From Anastatus disparis (lineage: Eukaryota > Arthropoda > Insecta > Hymenoptera > Eupelmidae): a stretch of DNA of 64,000 nt. The notes under the pieces are model-generated. The model did not search any database and was not told where the DNA came from. It saw only the letters and a list, made by a program, of their open reading frames with translations. Numbering within the stretch: the stretch's first letter is position 1; each line of letters opens with the position of its first letter. Both the position numbers and the translations under genes were made by a program. Positions 51,301 to 64,000 of this stretch are shown here, in pieces. The DNA is taken from assembly GCA_017163975.1 (NCBI GenBank), contig JAFFSR010000221.1, forward strand, positions 8,246,001 through 8,310,000, in the 5' to 3' direction.

Positions 51301-54300
51301 TCAAATAATTTTTATGATAATACATAATATATCTTCGTTACTATCATAGAAATCTACTGTATTGCAAATATTTAAAAAATTTCATTATGATTCAATGACC
51401 GCGTGATAGATGAGTGATTAAAATTTTAAAACGGTTCATCATTCCTAAATTAAAATGTTGAACTTTAAAACTGCATTTTTAACGTTAATTTATTCAAAAT
51501 TTCAAATTTTCTAGTTCAGTATCTTGTTTTATGAACGATGAATTATCTTTGAATTTCATTAAATTATTAAACGTTTTTAACTAAATTTTGAAATTAATTA
51601 ATATTTTTAAAAAATATTATGAAGATGAATAAAATTTTAGAATCATCAAATAATTGTACTTTTTAAATTATACAAATATACTTTGATATTCTATTTTTTA
51701 TTATTTATCCATATAAAATTCTACATAATGCAGAAAAAAAATTTCTTAACTAAATCTAGATTAAAGCATTTCATTGAAAAACTGTAAAAAAATTTATTCT
51801 CGAAAATAATATGAAGGTAATAAAGTTCCCTTAATTTAAAATCAACTGCATCTGTACATACATATATAGGTACTTGTAATTTACTCCGTACATATGCAAT
51901 ATTACTCGTTTTTATAGCCTTGCTTCGAGTCACGCTATAACATGCCTTGCCGTGTGGCGAATTCAATAAAAAAAAAAAAGAAAAGAAAAAAATAGCATAT
52001 ATAAGCAAACTCGTCTGTGAAGATTGGCATCAAGTGGCCAAGTTATTGTGTAGTAGCATAAAAACATTAAAATCTCTCTATTCACGATGGATTAGCCATA
52101 TTCCGTTCGATCGTCTACTCTCGTTTTTTTTTTTTTATTTCTTCGTTCTTTTTCATTCTAGTATATTCGTGTATACATATGGCATCGTAAGCATTTAATC
52201 ATTGCGATATACATGATGTATTTGAAGTAAGATTTTCTTGTTTCAATTAAACGACGATTGTTTAAGCGAAAAAAAAGAAAAATCGAGGTTGATGACGTTG
52301 CGAAATTCAAGGAGAAATTCGGATTCAAGTAGTCATTTTGTTTTTGGCATTTTATTCAACTTTGAGCATTATTTTTTGAGATTAATAAATAAATAAATTT
52401 AAAAATGACTGAAAAAATATGACAAGAATTATTGCGAGTAATTATTTTAACATTACAATGTCAAAAATAAAATAATTATTTTCTATGTTATTAGACAATG
52501 GCTTGATGTATATAATCAACACATCTGGACAGATGTAATCAAAAGAAAAGAGAAAATAAAACATTTATCTACGTTTATCCATTGTAAAGCAGTGGGGTGT
52601 TAAAAATCAATTGAACTCATTTAATGGTTACCCTTCATATCTCCATTCCTATTGAAAATCATAAATGTCATTTTTTATTCATCTATTATATATATATGAA
52701 TTTAATTATGTCAGTTTTATATATTTTTGGAATGAATTTTTAATTAATTTGTTATATAAAATTTAGCTATTGACTTTAAAAAGGTTGTGAAGAAAATTTG
52801 TATAGCATATTACGCCGTCATATGCATATTATTAATATACCTTACCTGCGGCTTCACAAATCACTATAATTATATACTCGAATTATGGAAGTTAACGACA
52901 TTGAAAATTACGAAATACCATATGTGTATAACAGAAATACTCTTACGATTAAATGTCATTTTTGGTGTATATGCGTAACGTGCTTTTCTATATATTAATA
53001 TAAGCGAATAGCGCGTAATTATATTACTAACAAAACAGATTGAAAACGGAGAATGAAAACATGTATATAAACTTTGCCTCGCATGAGTTTCTATACAAAT
53101 AAAATTAAAATGTATAACGTTTCAAAAGTATATTTTCAAAAGCTGTATTAAAGTATTATTATATTATAAATTTTCTCTATGCATCTCGGACTTGCAAGTA
53201 TTTTTAGCTAATTCATTTAAATTTACATTATTTTCAAATTTAATCATCGTTCAACATACATGAATTTGTTGGAAAATTCAACTTTAGAATTTTGAGTAAA
53301 GCTTTTTAATTATTATTTAGATTTAGATTGCTTTATAGATATAAACTTTTGGCGCAACAAAACAAAAGTGCTCAAGGTTTAAATACCAGTCAAGTATTAA
53401 TTAGAATTTTTTTAATCATTAATAAACTGAATAAGAAAAAAAATCAATGTTATTCAGGATTATGTATAAGACATTGAACTGATAGCTGAGACTAATATAC
53501 TCTAATAATAACATTGTATTAACGGCCTATTAAAGTAACTCCTTTGATTAATTATTAAGTAATCAAAAAAGTGGATTTTCTCACACATGTGGAATTATTT
53601 ACATCCAAAACATTAAAGTAGTGGAATAAATTTTATTTGACGATACGTTCCATAAAAACGAAATGATGCATAAAAAATGTTTGACCTGAAGTAACGTGAT
53701 AAAAGGTGTGCCGAACTGAATCCAATTTATTATTATTATAGTAAAGTCAAGTTAATGCTCACATATTCATATGGATTTTAATTAAATATTTTTTTAAATA
53801 ACGATAACCTAGTTACAAACTTTTACTCTTGTTAAATTTTGAGTTCGAAATTATATTCATATTTCTAAAGATCAAAGAAAAATTTGTTTTCATCCAAATT
53901 TGCTTGAATTAAAATTAAATTTTCTACTTTATTTAGAAGTAATCATGAACTTAAAAAATTTTCAGTCTAACTCTACGCAAATATATGTGTTTGTAACATT
54001 GCTATTATTTAAAAAAAAAACTTGGATTAAAATATATAAGAAAATGTGTCGTTGAGTATATTGCATACATTAAGGATAACTCCATAACAAAAAATTTTCA
54101 ATAGAAAAAACAGAAATCAATTTTTTAAAAATAATTTTTAACAATTTTGGTGAAACTTTCAATATTAAACAAAAACAAGTAAATTATAGTACATTATGTT
54201 TCTTCAACATAATAAACAAATATTTAAAAAATATTTAATAATAAATAATTAATTTTTTACAATATATAAAATTTAATCGTACGTTATTAAACAGTTGAGA

Positions 54301-57300
54301 AGCAAGAGCTCGAATAAAATATTTTAATAACATCAAAGAAAAATTTATAAAAATACGCTAAATTTAATGTCGATGTTTTTTTTTTCATTAGCTATATTAT
54401 AATGGTTTTGGTACGAGCTTTTCAAGTACGAAGAAAACCTTTTCAAATTGACATATATTATAGCATGAATTTTGTCTTTTGATATTTAACGACACTGTGT
54501 GCCGTCATGCGACGGAGGAAATTATTTTCACACACACACATACATGCATATGTATAACGTATACGTAATATTCGTATACATTTGTAAGTTTTAAGCGGAT
54601 TTGTTAGGGTACACTAGATGGGATTGGCCAATCATGTATGAACATAATTAGCGGAAAAGTCCTTTTAGTTTTGACTCTTTTATCATTAAAATTCTTGTTT
54701 ATTCAAAATAATACGAATCTCAATGTTTTTTCTGGTAAGCGTGTATAAAATATCATTTTATTTATCATATTTTATCATTAAATAGTCATACTTAGCCAAT
54801 TTAAAGTTATATATTTACAAAATAATTTTAAACGTATTTTTTAATGTAGAATTTTTCATTAGAAAATTTTTATTTTAAAATATAAAGAAAAATAGTAAAT
54901 GGAATCATATCTGAAAAGTTTAAACGACGACGTTTAACGCTTATTAACGATTGACGAGCGATCAATGATATTAAAAAAAAAAAAGAAAAAATCCTTTGAA
55001 GGACCGAGGCGTTCTCTCGGTTATTATAGCTCATCGCGAACAAGTAAATCCTTCGTCATAATTATTGTGCCTGCTGCTTTATTTTCTGATTCTTTTTTAT
55101 CTCTTGGTAAAAGATAAAATATTTTTCCCGTTTTTTCCAATAGCCCAGAAAATCAGAGATTTATAAGAGGCTAAAAGAGGAAAGTATCTTATTACGTGAC
55201 ATTAAACGTTTTCTTTTTCACAACGCATTCAAATCTTCCTGTCACAGTCAAAAGAATATTGTCAGCTTAAAAGAGAAAAAAGGGGAGAATAAATATTAAT
55301 ATGTATAAAGAAATTTCTATTAATATCACTGGATTTAGATTTCATTTTCTCTACATATACATCAATGTTCAATTTAATATATCAATTTCCAATATTGTTG
55401 AGATTAAAAAATTTATTACTTTTTTTTTTTAATTATTTCAATTTACATAGACTTATATATTACTTAAACTCATTGTTATTTTAAATGTTTATCTAAAAAT
55501 TTAACTTGATAATAGTTTCTTTTTAAATTTAAAAAATATCATGTACAAATTGAATAATTAACACATTAAAAGTAATTATAATGATGATGAAAAAAAATTT
55601 TTTCATCAAATACTCTGTTAGCATGATTTTTATCGATCTAAGAAAAACATCTTTTAATCGTCACATAAGCACATAACTTTATAAACGTATTAAACACGAA
55701 ACGCCTCGAGTAAAAAGCCTTCTTACTTATTGCCTTTTCCTCGATAAACTTGTCCGCACTCCAAAGTGAGCAGCCAGTAGCTTTCCACTTGGTCAAGTGG
55801 ATTTTCTTCAACCTTTTCTACTTCCTTTTTTTATTTAACTTCTTTTTTTTCCTTCTTTTCATCCAATCTCTAAAGAAAAAGATTTCCTCAACACATACCT
55901 ACAATATAAACTGTTATAACTGTACGATTCTTCAATTCTTTATCCATCGATGTACCAAAAAGAAAGGAAAAAAATATATTCCCAGCTCACAGTTGATATT
56001 AGAGCCATTCGCCGATACTTTATTTTGTTAGTTTTATTCCAATTTTTTTTTCATACGCTTATATTTTTTTTTTTTATTTTTTTCCTGCACTTTGCCCAAA
56101 CACCCGTTTACTCATCGAAAAATATTGATATATATGTATGTATAGGCTATATATTGACAGTGCTATATAGCACTCGTATTATAAAGTAGATAAAGAATAT
56201 TTGAAGAGAACACGGGATGAAAAAAAGTGCAATAGCTGCAGAGGCATCGAGAATTTAGAGATATTGATTTCGTTTTGTTTTTAACAGAGTTTTATTGAGA
56301 ATTTCTTTTTTTTTTGTTTATTGTAAATGTTTATTCGTGAAAAAATAAAAAATTTATATGAAATATTTCATTTAAATAATGAATAATTAATTTGATTTTT
56401 AATTTTATTTAATATTTGTACAACAAATTAATTCGTTTATTATTTGTTGAAAAAAATTCCGGAAAATATTAGTTTTTTCTCCGATAAAAAAAATTTTCAA
56501 AATATTTGTCTAGAAAAAAAAGTTCAAAACTTTGAGAAAAATGTAGGAAAATAAAATAGGAAAAAAAAACTATTATGATTAGCTTAAAGAAAAGAAACAA
56601 TTTAACGATCAACATGCATGTTATAGTGAATGTATATATTCGCTAATCGCCGCTGAACAGAGGAAAAAATGCACACTTGCATTCGATACTGTACCTATAG
56701 TATAGACAACGAAAACGATACTACTGCAACAACTACTACTACTATTAAAAAAAAAAGCTTTTTGCGAGGCTTAAAAATTGGTAAATCCGTCGATCAGACA
56801 TCATCGACAAAGTAGAACCTGCGATTCGTCAATGTTCACATCTAAACATCGTGAGAATATAGAAAGCTTTAAAAACATACAAAAATTCGATACGCAAAAG
56901 CGGGATGTTTTATCTTTTTTATTATTTGTTTTGTTTGCCAGAAACTTTGTCTTTTCCATTTTTGTTTTCTCGTATTGCGTGTACGTTGGTTAGGCGAGTG
57001 CACGATGAACGTATAAATACTTATTTTTACTTATCTCGTAAAAATAATTAATTTTTGATTTTTATTACAACTTTGTTTAAGAAACACAAATTTATGTAGA
57101 TAATTATTGAATCATCCATAATAATGAATAAAATAAACGATTGAATAAAATGAATTTAATAATTGAAGATGATATTTTGGTAGACACAGTAGGCGAACCT
57201 GGTGACACAGAGATTGGCTTGAGCGATCATCAAATTGGCGATACTCTTAACGATCCACTTGATCTCGGTGAAAGTGATCGTCCACGCAAAGTACGTCGAT

Positions 57301-57428
57301 CGAGGACAACATTTACAACATATCAATTACATCAACTTGAAAGAGCTTTTGAAAAAACTCAGTATCCGGATGTTTTTACACGAGAAGAACTTGCGATGAG
57401 GCTCGATCTTTCTGAAGCTAGAGTTCAG
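48380..57428 (+). CDS. hbn: homeobrain, paired-like homeodomain transcription factor (5' part)
   Basis: Homeobrain is a paired-like (Q50-class family) homeodomain factor of the anterior brain, clustered with Rx and orthopedia in many animals. Exon 1, 48380-48452, encodes 24 residues with the octapeptide VYSIDQILG typical of hbn. After an 8.7-kb intron, exon 2 ends at 57428. It carries [20 protein letters not shown], then [20 protein letters not shown] and [10 protein letters not shown]. It stops at homeodomain residue Q46, the conserved Q46/V47 intron position. The splice acceptor could be before 57169, 57184 or 57193; all keep the frame, and I favour 57184 for its T-rich tract. Helix 3 (VWFQNRR) and the rest are not found up to 64000, so the next intron exceeds 6.5 kb and the gene is cut by the window edge. 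Confidence 0.88.
48453..57183 (+). other. homeobrain intron 1 (8.7 kb)
   Basis: It is bounded by GTAAGT at 48453 and the probable acceptor ending at 57183. No further coding exon is recognisable inside. There are CpG-rich patches near 49.05-49.11 (TTCCGCGCGCGCGCAAC) and 50.94-51.13 kb (GGCGCACGCGCGTGC), and a CA-rich patch near 54.5 kb. Such patches in a developmental gene intron are candidate enhancers. Confidence 0.5.
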
Positions 57429-60400
57429 GTAAGCATTAGTTTACTTTTATTTCATTTTTTTTCTACATTTTAAATGTCTAAATTTTAAACTCTTTAAAAT
57501 TTCTATACTTTTTCATACGTTCAATTTGCTCGCGAATTTGAGGTTTAGTGCTAATAATAACTATCAAATGGTGATTGTCTATGTTTTCTACAACTATAAT
57601 AGCTCTCCAAGCTTATGAGTCTAGATATATTGCCAATAGGAATTTAACCTAAAACTTATTTTTCTTAGCTTTAATTTAAATCCTTGCTCATCCAGCGGTA
57701 TTCTTTTTTTGGGACTTAATAATAAGGGCTATAAAAGAACCAAGTATGCAAGATTCATATTTAAATCTTATGAACAATTTATTTTTTATATTTTGAAAAA
57801 AGCATGCATATGTGAATGACCTCTTTCAATTTTATTTAGTAACCTAATTTCATGATTTAAAAAATAAGAAAGTAATAGTTTTCTTTCCTCGATGCAATTT
57901 TTAAAAAAAGTATAGCATTTCTTTGTGAATATGTATATTATTAATTGATTATAAAAAATTAATACGTCAAAAAATTGATTTTTTTCTAATCAAGAGTAAC
58001 ATAGGAGGGGTAGACATTAAGAATAACGTACTTTTCAAGGAGAATAATACAGTTAATAGCTTTTTATTAGAAATAAAAAGGTGAGTTTTCAGCGCAAGAT
58101 TTCTTGATAATTATTCAATTCCAACCAAGAAAATTTAATAATTTATTAAAAAATTTTATTACAAATAGAATAAAATATAATTTGATTAATATTATGAAGT
58201 TTGTGTTAGAATCTAAATAAAAAAAATTTAATAAAACAAGTAGGGATGTTAATTATACTAACGAGACTCGATAAGTTAAGAAAAGCCGTGAAATTGTTGT
58301 TCACTTTTTCTTCTCTATAACCATTTCGAAGATGTTAACGCAAGCTTCTTTTTAAGAGCCCGGTGTTGTAGAGCGTTAGTGTTCTTTTTATTTTTTTGCC
58401 ATGAACGCGCGGGGTAGTAGTAGCCACTCGACTAATTACATCCTATTGTTCTGCAATCCGTTTTTTCCCTCGCTCTCTTCATGGGCTCTACGTAATTTTA
58501 CAAAAGCCTTGCGTATATATATACAAAGATCCTGGAGCGGATTAATCACAGCAAGTCCTTTCTTTTACTTTTTCTTTCTCTGTCTCTTTAACCGTCAAAC
58601 ACTTTATTATTCTGACGGAAAAACGCGACGGAGACCTACGCTTATTCTCTTTTCTCTCTTAATTCTTTTTTCTCGGCGCAAAATTACGGAGGCGTTGTAT
58701 ACGTCCTACAGTTTGATAAAAATATAAATTTTTTAAAAACCAACTAGCAACTTGCTTACTTTTTAACTAGATCTCCATAATGTCGAGGAGTTTCAATTAT
58801 TAAACGCACACGCGGGAGCTTTAGAGAAATTAAGTTTATGAAGAACGCGTGCTTTAATCAAAGAAATTCTTTTTTTCTTTTTGTTCTTTTTTCTTTTTTA
58901 CTCGAGGCTTTTAAACGAATTAAGCACTCGTAAATCATTATTCGCAAATTGTTGTTGAAAGTTTAATTTTGAGTTTATTAAAAAATTTTTTAAAAATTTC
59001 ATTTTTATTTAAAATACATTTTACGTATCCTTTTATTTTATTGAATAATTAAATATTTGCGATCATAATAATTTACAACTGAAATATAACGATTTCCACA
59101 TACGTATTTTTCAGATTAATATTTATAAATAAAAGTTCATTTAAATATACGATTAATGCATCGAGAACTCTCGGTAATTCGAGCTAAAGTATTAAAAAAA
59201 AATTTTATAATATTTTTTGACGTTCATTAAAATTTATTTTTTTTTATGCTACTTCAATATATCGCTCGCAATTAAAACATTTTATCTTAATTTTCCGCGA
59301 TTCTGCAATTAGAGATAATTTCGTTTTGCAATCCGCACAAAAGCGCTAAGCCTGCCAGTGTTATCGTTAAAAAAAAATAATAAAAAGGAAATAAAAAAAA
59401 ATTTTTTTTCCATACCGAAGAAGAGAGGTGAAAAAAAATTCGTTAACGTTTTATTCGCGATTTATAAAATTTTGTAAAAGTCTCGTGCGTATACGCAGAT
59501 TTGACCCGGGCGCGTGCCAATGTTGTTTGCAATTTAATCCTTTCATTCGTGTCGTTTATACATATACATGTACACATATTCCGTAGGAAAAAAAATTCAA
59601 CGAATCATTTGGGGAAAAAAAATGAAATAAAATATCGCTTTTTTTTTAATCAACAGTCCTCGTGTGTTAGCGCAATATACATTCAATCGAATATATATCG
59701 CGTGTCCGTGTTATGAGGCGGGCGTCGACCAAAAAAATTGACCCCTTCACCGCTCGGTGAAATAAAAAAAAAGGAATTGCGTAAATAACATAAAAAGAAA
59801 AAATATAAACGTGTATATATGAAAGTGTAGAAAAGATATGAATAAAAAAAATGGAAAAAACAAATCCCCTAGTGATAAAATTTGCCTATACACAGTACAT
59901 TTTTTTTATCTGGTACTATAACGTATGTAGAAAAGTCTAAATATAGTAACGTTTTTTTTTTTTTTTAAAGCATAATAGAGAAAAGCATTTTCAGACGGGA
60001 AATGGGCCTGACAATAGCCAAATAGACTTTTCTATATACTTTTTTCTATATATCGTGTGAGGAGAAAATTGGTTACTCGATTAGCCCTCGCTATTTCAAG
60101 AGCCTTTCTCGCCTCTCTTTACCTCAATATACGAAGAGAGAAAGAGAAGAAGGATAGTTATATATTGCAAGCGAGTGTACGTGCACTGGACCGAACAACT
60201 GCACAACCCGAGTCAGTATAATGTTGATGTTATAAGACTATACGATGAGTCTATCTTTATCTTTTTATCTTTCTTTCTTGCTTTTATAAGCCAACACATT
60301 CTCAGTTACATATACATTGATTCATATATGTTCACATATACGCACACTTACACATATTAACGTTTACACAAACACACTCGCAAACTCGTACATACGACTG

Positions 60401-60659
60401 ACTGAGTACGTGAGTATTTTTAAAGAATAAGGAGAAAAGCTAAAGGGTGCCAGTGTGAGAGCGAGAATAAAAGAGAAGATAAAAGTGTAAGAAAGAGAGA
60501 AATGGTTAAAGGTAGCCCGGAATGGAATGAAATAGAGTGAAAAAGTGAGATACGTAGGGGATAAATAAAGAGCAGTAGACATGTGTCTGTGTATTTGTAT
60601 ATGTGAGTATAAGCGAGAAAAGGTAGATAAAGTAGAAAGAGATGGAGAGCATTCCGATT

Positions 60660-60920
60660 GGGGCTATTGTGGTACGACGAAGCGACAATGCCAGCAATTG
60701 GCCGTCGCTCAACAAAACCGCTAAATGATCCGGCCAAGCGTTGCTGCTGCTGCTGCTGCTGGAGTTGCCAGCGTTGCAGAGCAAGCTTAGCCGAGAGAGC
60801 TGCCACGGCCACTTTATTTCAATCTAGGAAATCCTGGCTACCAATTTCAAATGCGAAATTACCCCATTTTTCGACATTAACGGCTCGCGACACGATCGAT
60901 CCTCGCATACACATAGCCTA
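60660..60920. other. GC-rich block with CAG/CTG repeat inside homeobrain intron 2
   Basis: This block is much less AT-rich than its flanks and contains six to seven GCT units (60741-60762). Open frames span it on both strands. The minus frame reads AVAALSAKLALQRWQ, then a glutamine run, then RLAGSFSGFVERRPIAGI. The plus frame has a cysteine run from the same repeat. I see no clear splice donor, and neither frame resembles a known protein. It may be an enhancer core, or an exon of an antisense gene. Confidence 0.3.
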
Positions 60921-61816
60921 ACGTGCTCGAGCGCAACACAAATGGACGGCTTTCCGGTTTCCAATTGTCTCCTCTTTCTCTTATTCACTCTATTTTATGC
61001 TTTAGCGCCGTATATACAATATATACACTATATCTTTGTCTCTTTTACACAATTTTGAATAGCTGCCGAGAGTAAAGGGAAGCGTCAAATTATTCCTTTT
61101 CGCACGCATGCACCAACGATATTAGCTTTCATAATTTTACAACTTTTTTTTTTTCTTTTTTACTTTTACGGATGTCATGGAAAACTGAGTAATTGCAGCT
61201 AATTTGCTATTCCACATTTGATTAAGTGCATTATAATGATTATCTAGTATTGAAATAGGTTTTCATGAAAATTACTCGCTAATCATCCGTAAAACGTACC
61301 ACTTTAGCGTTAAATCATCATTAGTTATAATCCAACATTTTCTCTTTTTAAATCTCTAATGGATATTTAAACAAATCTAGAGTCATTATAAACATGTTTG
61401 TTTTAACAATTTTCTCAAAATTATTCTAATAATTAATACAGATTTTATATGCTATAATTAATATCAAACCGTCATTAGATTACTATTTAAAATAACATTT
61501 TAATCTTCCTAAAAGAAAGGTACTCGATCAATAAATATTGAGTTCTTAAAAAAGGTTTTGAAAAATTTAATTTAACAAATTGACATTCCTTCTGATCCAT
61601 ATGCGCAGTGAATTGAACAATCGTCTTCTAACAAGAGCCTAACTCTTTTCAAATTCTTTTTCTTTTCAACATATAACACTTTGCGTATGTAAGCGTGCAA
61701 AGTATACACGCGCGTCAGGAAGAACTTTCGCAATTTAATAATCATTTGAAAAACTTGTACTTCAAAGACCTGCGTATACAAAAAGCAATCGACTTACATA
61801 TGTATTGTTATAGACC

Positions 61817-61834
61817 AAAAAAAAAAAAAAAAAA
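61817..61834. repeat. poly-A tract
   Basis: An uninterrupted run of 18 A in homeobrain intron 2. No element adjoining it is recognisable as a retroposon. Confidence 0.9.
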
Positions 61835-62349
61835 TCCACCCCACGTACATACAATTCATATATTATAACTTTCAAGTTCTCGGTCAATAAGCAAAAAAAA
61901 AGGGACTTAGTTTTGTTTTCATCTCGGTTTTTTATTGCTTGCTCCTCTTTTTTTTTTCTTTGGCCTAATAAAGTATAATAAGCACGTATAAAGTAAGGGT
62001 ACAAAGAAAAAGAAAATAAAGAAGATCGAATATGGTAGAATTAATCGGGCGTTAAATCGATCGACACGGCACTTTGTTAGCTAAGTTTATATCAGAAAAG
62101 TAAAGGAAAAAACCTGATCAAATGATATTATTACTTTTATCACATCAAACTTTTATATAATTAATTAAACGATGGATAATTTTTAATTAATTTGGATCTT
62201 ACTATGCTTCGTTATATGCGTGTAAAAATTTGAAAATAAAATTGGATTGAAAAAAAAATTTGATACTTTAAATAAAATTTGTTGAAATAATGAAAATAAT
62301 TTGCTTTTGAAAGTTAAGCGATTTCAGAAATAAAGTTCATTAAATTTGG

Positions 62350-63060
62350 AGCTCATTATTTCCTCTAACTAAACACAATCCTCTCCACGAAGCCCCCTTC
62401 GTTCACCTTTCTCTCTTTGCAACCAGTTTCCTAATAACATTGACCTATACTAGTATTACATAATCTCTTCTCCCCCCTCCTTTTAAAGAACTGACTGATA
62501 TCGAATGAAATTTGGCATTGGTAAAATCTGAATAGGGGTGAAAGATAGATGTACAAGTAGTAAGCAGAAATTCACGTATGTATAGAGAAGGAGAGCGCGT
62601 AAGGGCTTTTTAAGGGCTTACATAAAGCAGGGGGTAAAGAGAGTTGGGAGAAAACGCTTGCTTGTATGAAAGGTGTACCAAGAGAGATTTCTCGCGGACA
62701 ATAGGATTTGTAGAATGTAGTATAGAGCGTAGGTCCGGTAAGGTAACTCGCTTGGAAATCGAAAGCCCGTTTACACGTTTAAACGCCCACCCAGATGAGA
62801 AAGAGAAAGAGAGAAAGAGAGAAGGTAGGATAGGGTGTAGAAAAGGAAATCAGGATAATTGTTATAACAATTAGCTTAATCAGCCTCGAGGAGTAAGGGA
62901 GAAAGAGAGTAAAGCTTTTGTTAAAGCTTCTATTACTACTGGGCTCGTCCGGAGAAAGAGAGGGAGTATTCTACGTCAGAGTCGAGAGCACATCATCATC
63001 CGACTGCTCAGAAGTACATACACATAAAGTATATGTGGACTAGTGTGCTCGTGCTCTTTC
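62350..63060. promoter_or_regulatory. GA-rich, CpG-bearing island in homeobrain intron 2
   Basis: It includes GAAAGAGAAAGAGAGAAAGA near 62801 and CpG patches such as GGAGAGCGCGTAAGGG and GGGCTCGTCCGGAG. A frame of 76 codons on the plus strand is low in complexity and unlikely to be real. It is a candidate enhancer or alternative promoter, from composition only. Confidence 0.25.
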
Positions 63061-64000
63061 AAGGATTGCGTTGTTAGAATTAAACACAAGTCTTCTTTTG
63101 CGTAGAAAATCTAATAGGACTCTACACTCAAATAAAAGAGGCTTCTTCTTTTTTTTTCTTTCTTTTCGAAGCGTAATTTCACAGATTGTTTTAACTTTTT
63201 AATTTATTCAAAAAATACATTAAAAATTATTTTAAATATTTAATATTATTGTCTTTATTTTTTTTTCGTAAACTATTAGTTTGTTGAGTTAAGAAATTAT
63301 TTAATTCAGATTCAGAAATAATTTATCACTCTTTTTCTTCAATTTAAAAATAAAATTTAACTATAAAGATTAAATATATTTGTAAAGTGATTATTATATA
63401 AGCTTAGCCACTTTGAAGATTATAAAAACTAAAAATAATTTTTCCAACACCCAATTTTGTTATTCAAGTTAAACATTTTTTTTAAAATATCATTTTACTT
63501 GCTTTTAACTATCTATGTCATGGTCGATTTTAAACGAGATTGAATAGATTCTTTGAAAACATTAAAACTCTATTAATTTAAAAAATCTTTGAGCAAAAAA
63601 ATTGCTAACATTTATTTTCCTAACTTTCCCTTTGAATTAAAATTTATTGCTCTTGAATAGGAAAAAAAAGTTTGTTTAAAATTTCTGAATGATCAATAAT
63701 TAAAAAACTATATAAATGATTAGATGAATTTAAAAGATAGACTTTAATCCTTTACCACAATACAATGAGCGCAAATAGAAGGATAGTATAAATGATAGCT
63801 AGCAGACTGGGGTAAATGCTTTGGTAGAAAGGGCGCGTCGAGTTAATCAGCTCCTCAAGAGAGAGAGATTAAGTCGAATATAACGATGTGAATCCAGTCA
63901 GTCTATTCAGGAGCGCTTAAATAATTAACAGCAATTAAGCAATTTCAATCTCGTCGCGTCTCGACTCGACCTTATACGTATATATAGAACAGACTCTCTT

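Larger units (their letters stand above)
57429..64000 (+). other. homeobrain intron 2 (incomplete, more than 6.5 kb)
   Basis: It begins GTAAGC at 57429. I searched by eye for the exon encoding VWFQNRRAKW and did not find it, so the intron continues beyond the window. GC- or GA-richer blocks occur at about 58.33-58.72, 59.48-60.35, 60.66-60.92, 62.35-63.06 and 63.78-64.00 kb. The rest is AT-rich. Confidence 0.5.

Noticed and set aside
55750..56189. Phenylalanine-rich frames in homeobrain intron 1
   Set aside because: T-rich low complexity, no start context and no homology I recognise.
57429..64000. Third homeobrain exon (helix 3 of the homeodomain)
   Set aside because: I looked for a codon run for VWFQNRRAKW after an AG and found none, so the exon must lie beyond the window.

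Overview
The window is AT-rich nuclear DNA of an insect. Split spliced genes, GT-AG introns, a paired-like homeobox gene (homeobrain), an insect-type fatty acyl-CoA reductase, tRNA-derived SINEs and many small foldback elements all support this. The mix of very AT-rich filler with GA/CT- and CpG-richer islands suits a hymenopteran, perhaps a parasitoid wasp. That is inference and no sequence names the species.

Layout. 1-3.4 kb has no gene, only repeats. At 3.4-6.0 kb (minus) lies an eight-exon ABHD12-like serine hydrolase. After 3.7 kb of repeats comes a compact housekeeping cluster at 9.7-16.6 kb: PRCC (minus), the 26S proteasome ATPase Rpt4/PSMC6 (plus), WDR4 (minus) and a HAUS1-like augmin subunit (plus). 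These form two head-to-head pairs with 0.55 and 0.31 kb between start codons. Rpt4 and WDR4 converge with only 118 bases between stop codons. From 16.6 to 24.9 kb there is no recognisable gene. At 24.9-29.4 kb (minus) lies a complete five-exon fatty acyl-CoA reductase. From 29.4 to 48.4 kb is a second gene-poor stretch. At 48.38 kb homeobrain (plus) begins. Exon 1 carries the octapeptide and exon 2 at 57.2-57.4 kb carries homeodomain residues up to Q46. The exon with helix 3 is not in the window, so the gene runs off the right end.

Besides genes, the window holds five copies of a tRNA-Met-like SINE, all in the same orientation and one with a clear 16-bp target-site duplication. It also holds three copies of one foldback MITE family, two elements of a nested-palindrome family, a long AT-rich inverted repeat, and four short perfect hairpins with unrelated sequences (one with 39-bp perfect arms). 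The GC- and GA-rich islands scattered around homeobrain are candidate control elements for that developmental gene.

Exon joins were checked by hand for splice sites and reading phase. The ABHD12, PRCC, Rpt4 and FAR models each add up to an intact frame. I recognised no rRNA, no functional tRNA gene, no CRISPR array, and no viral or bacterial insertion.
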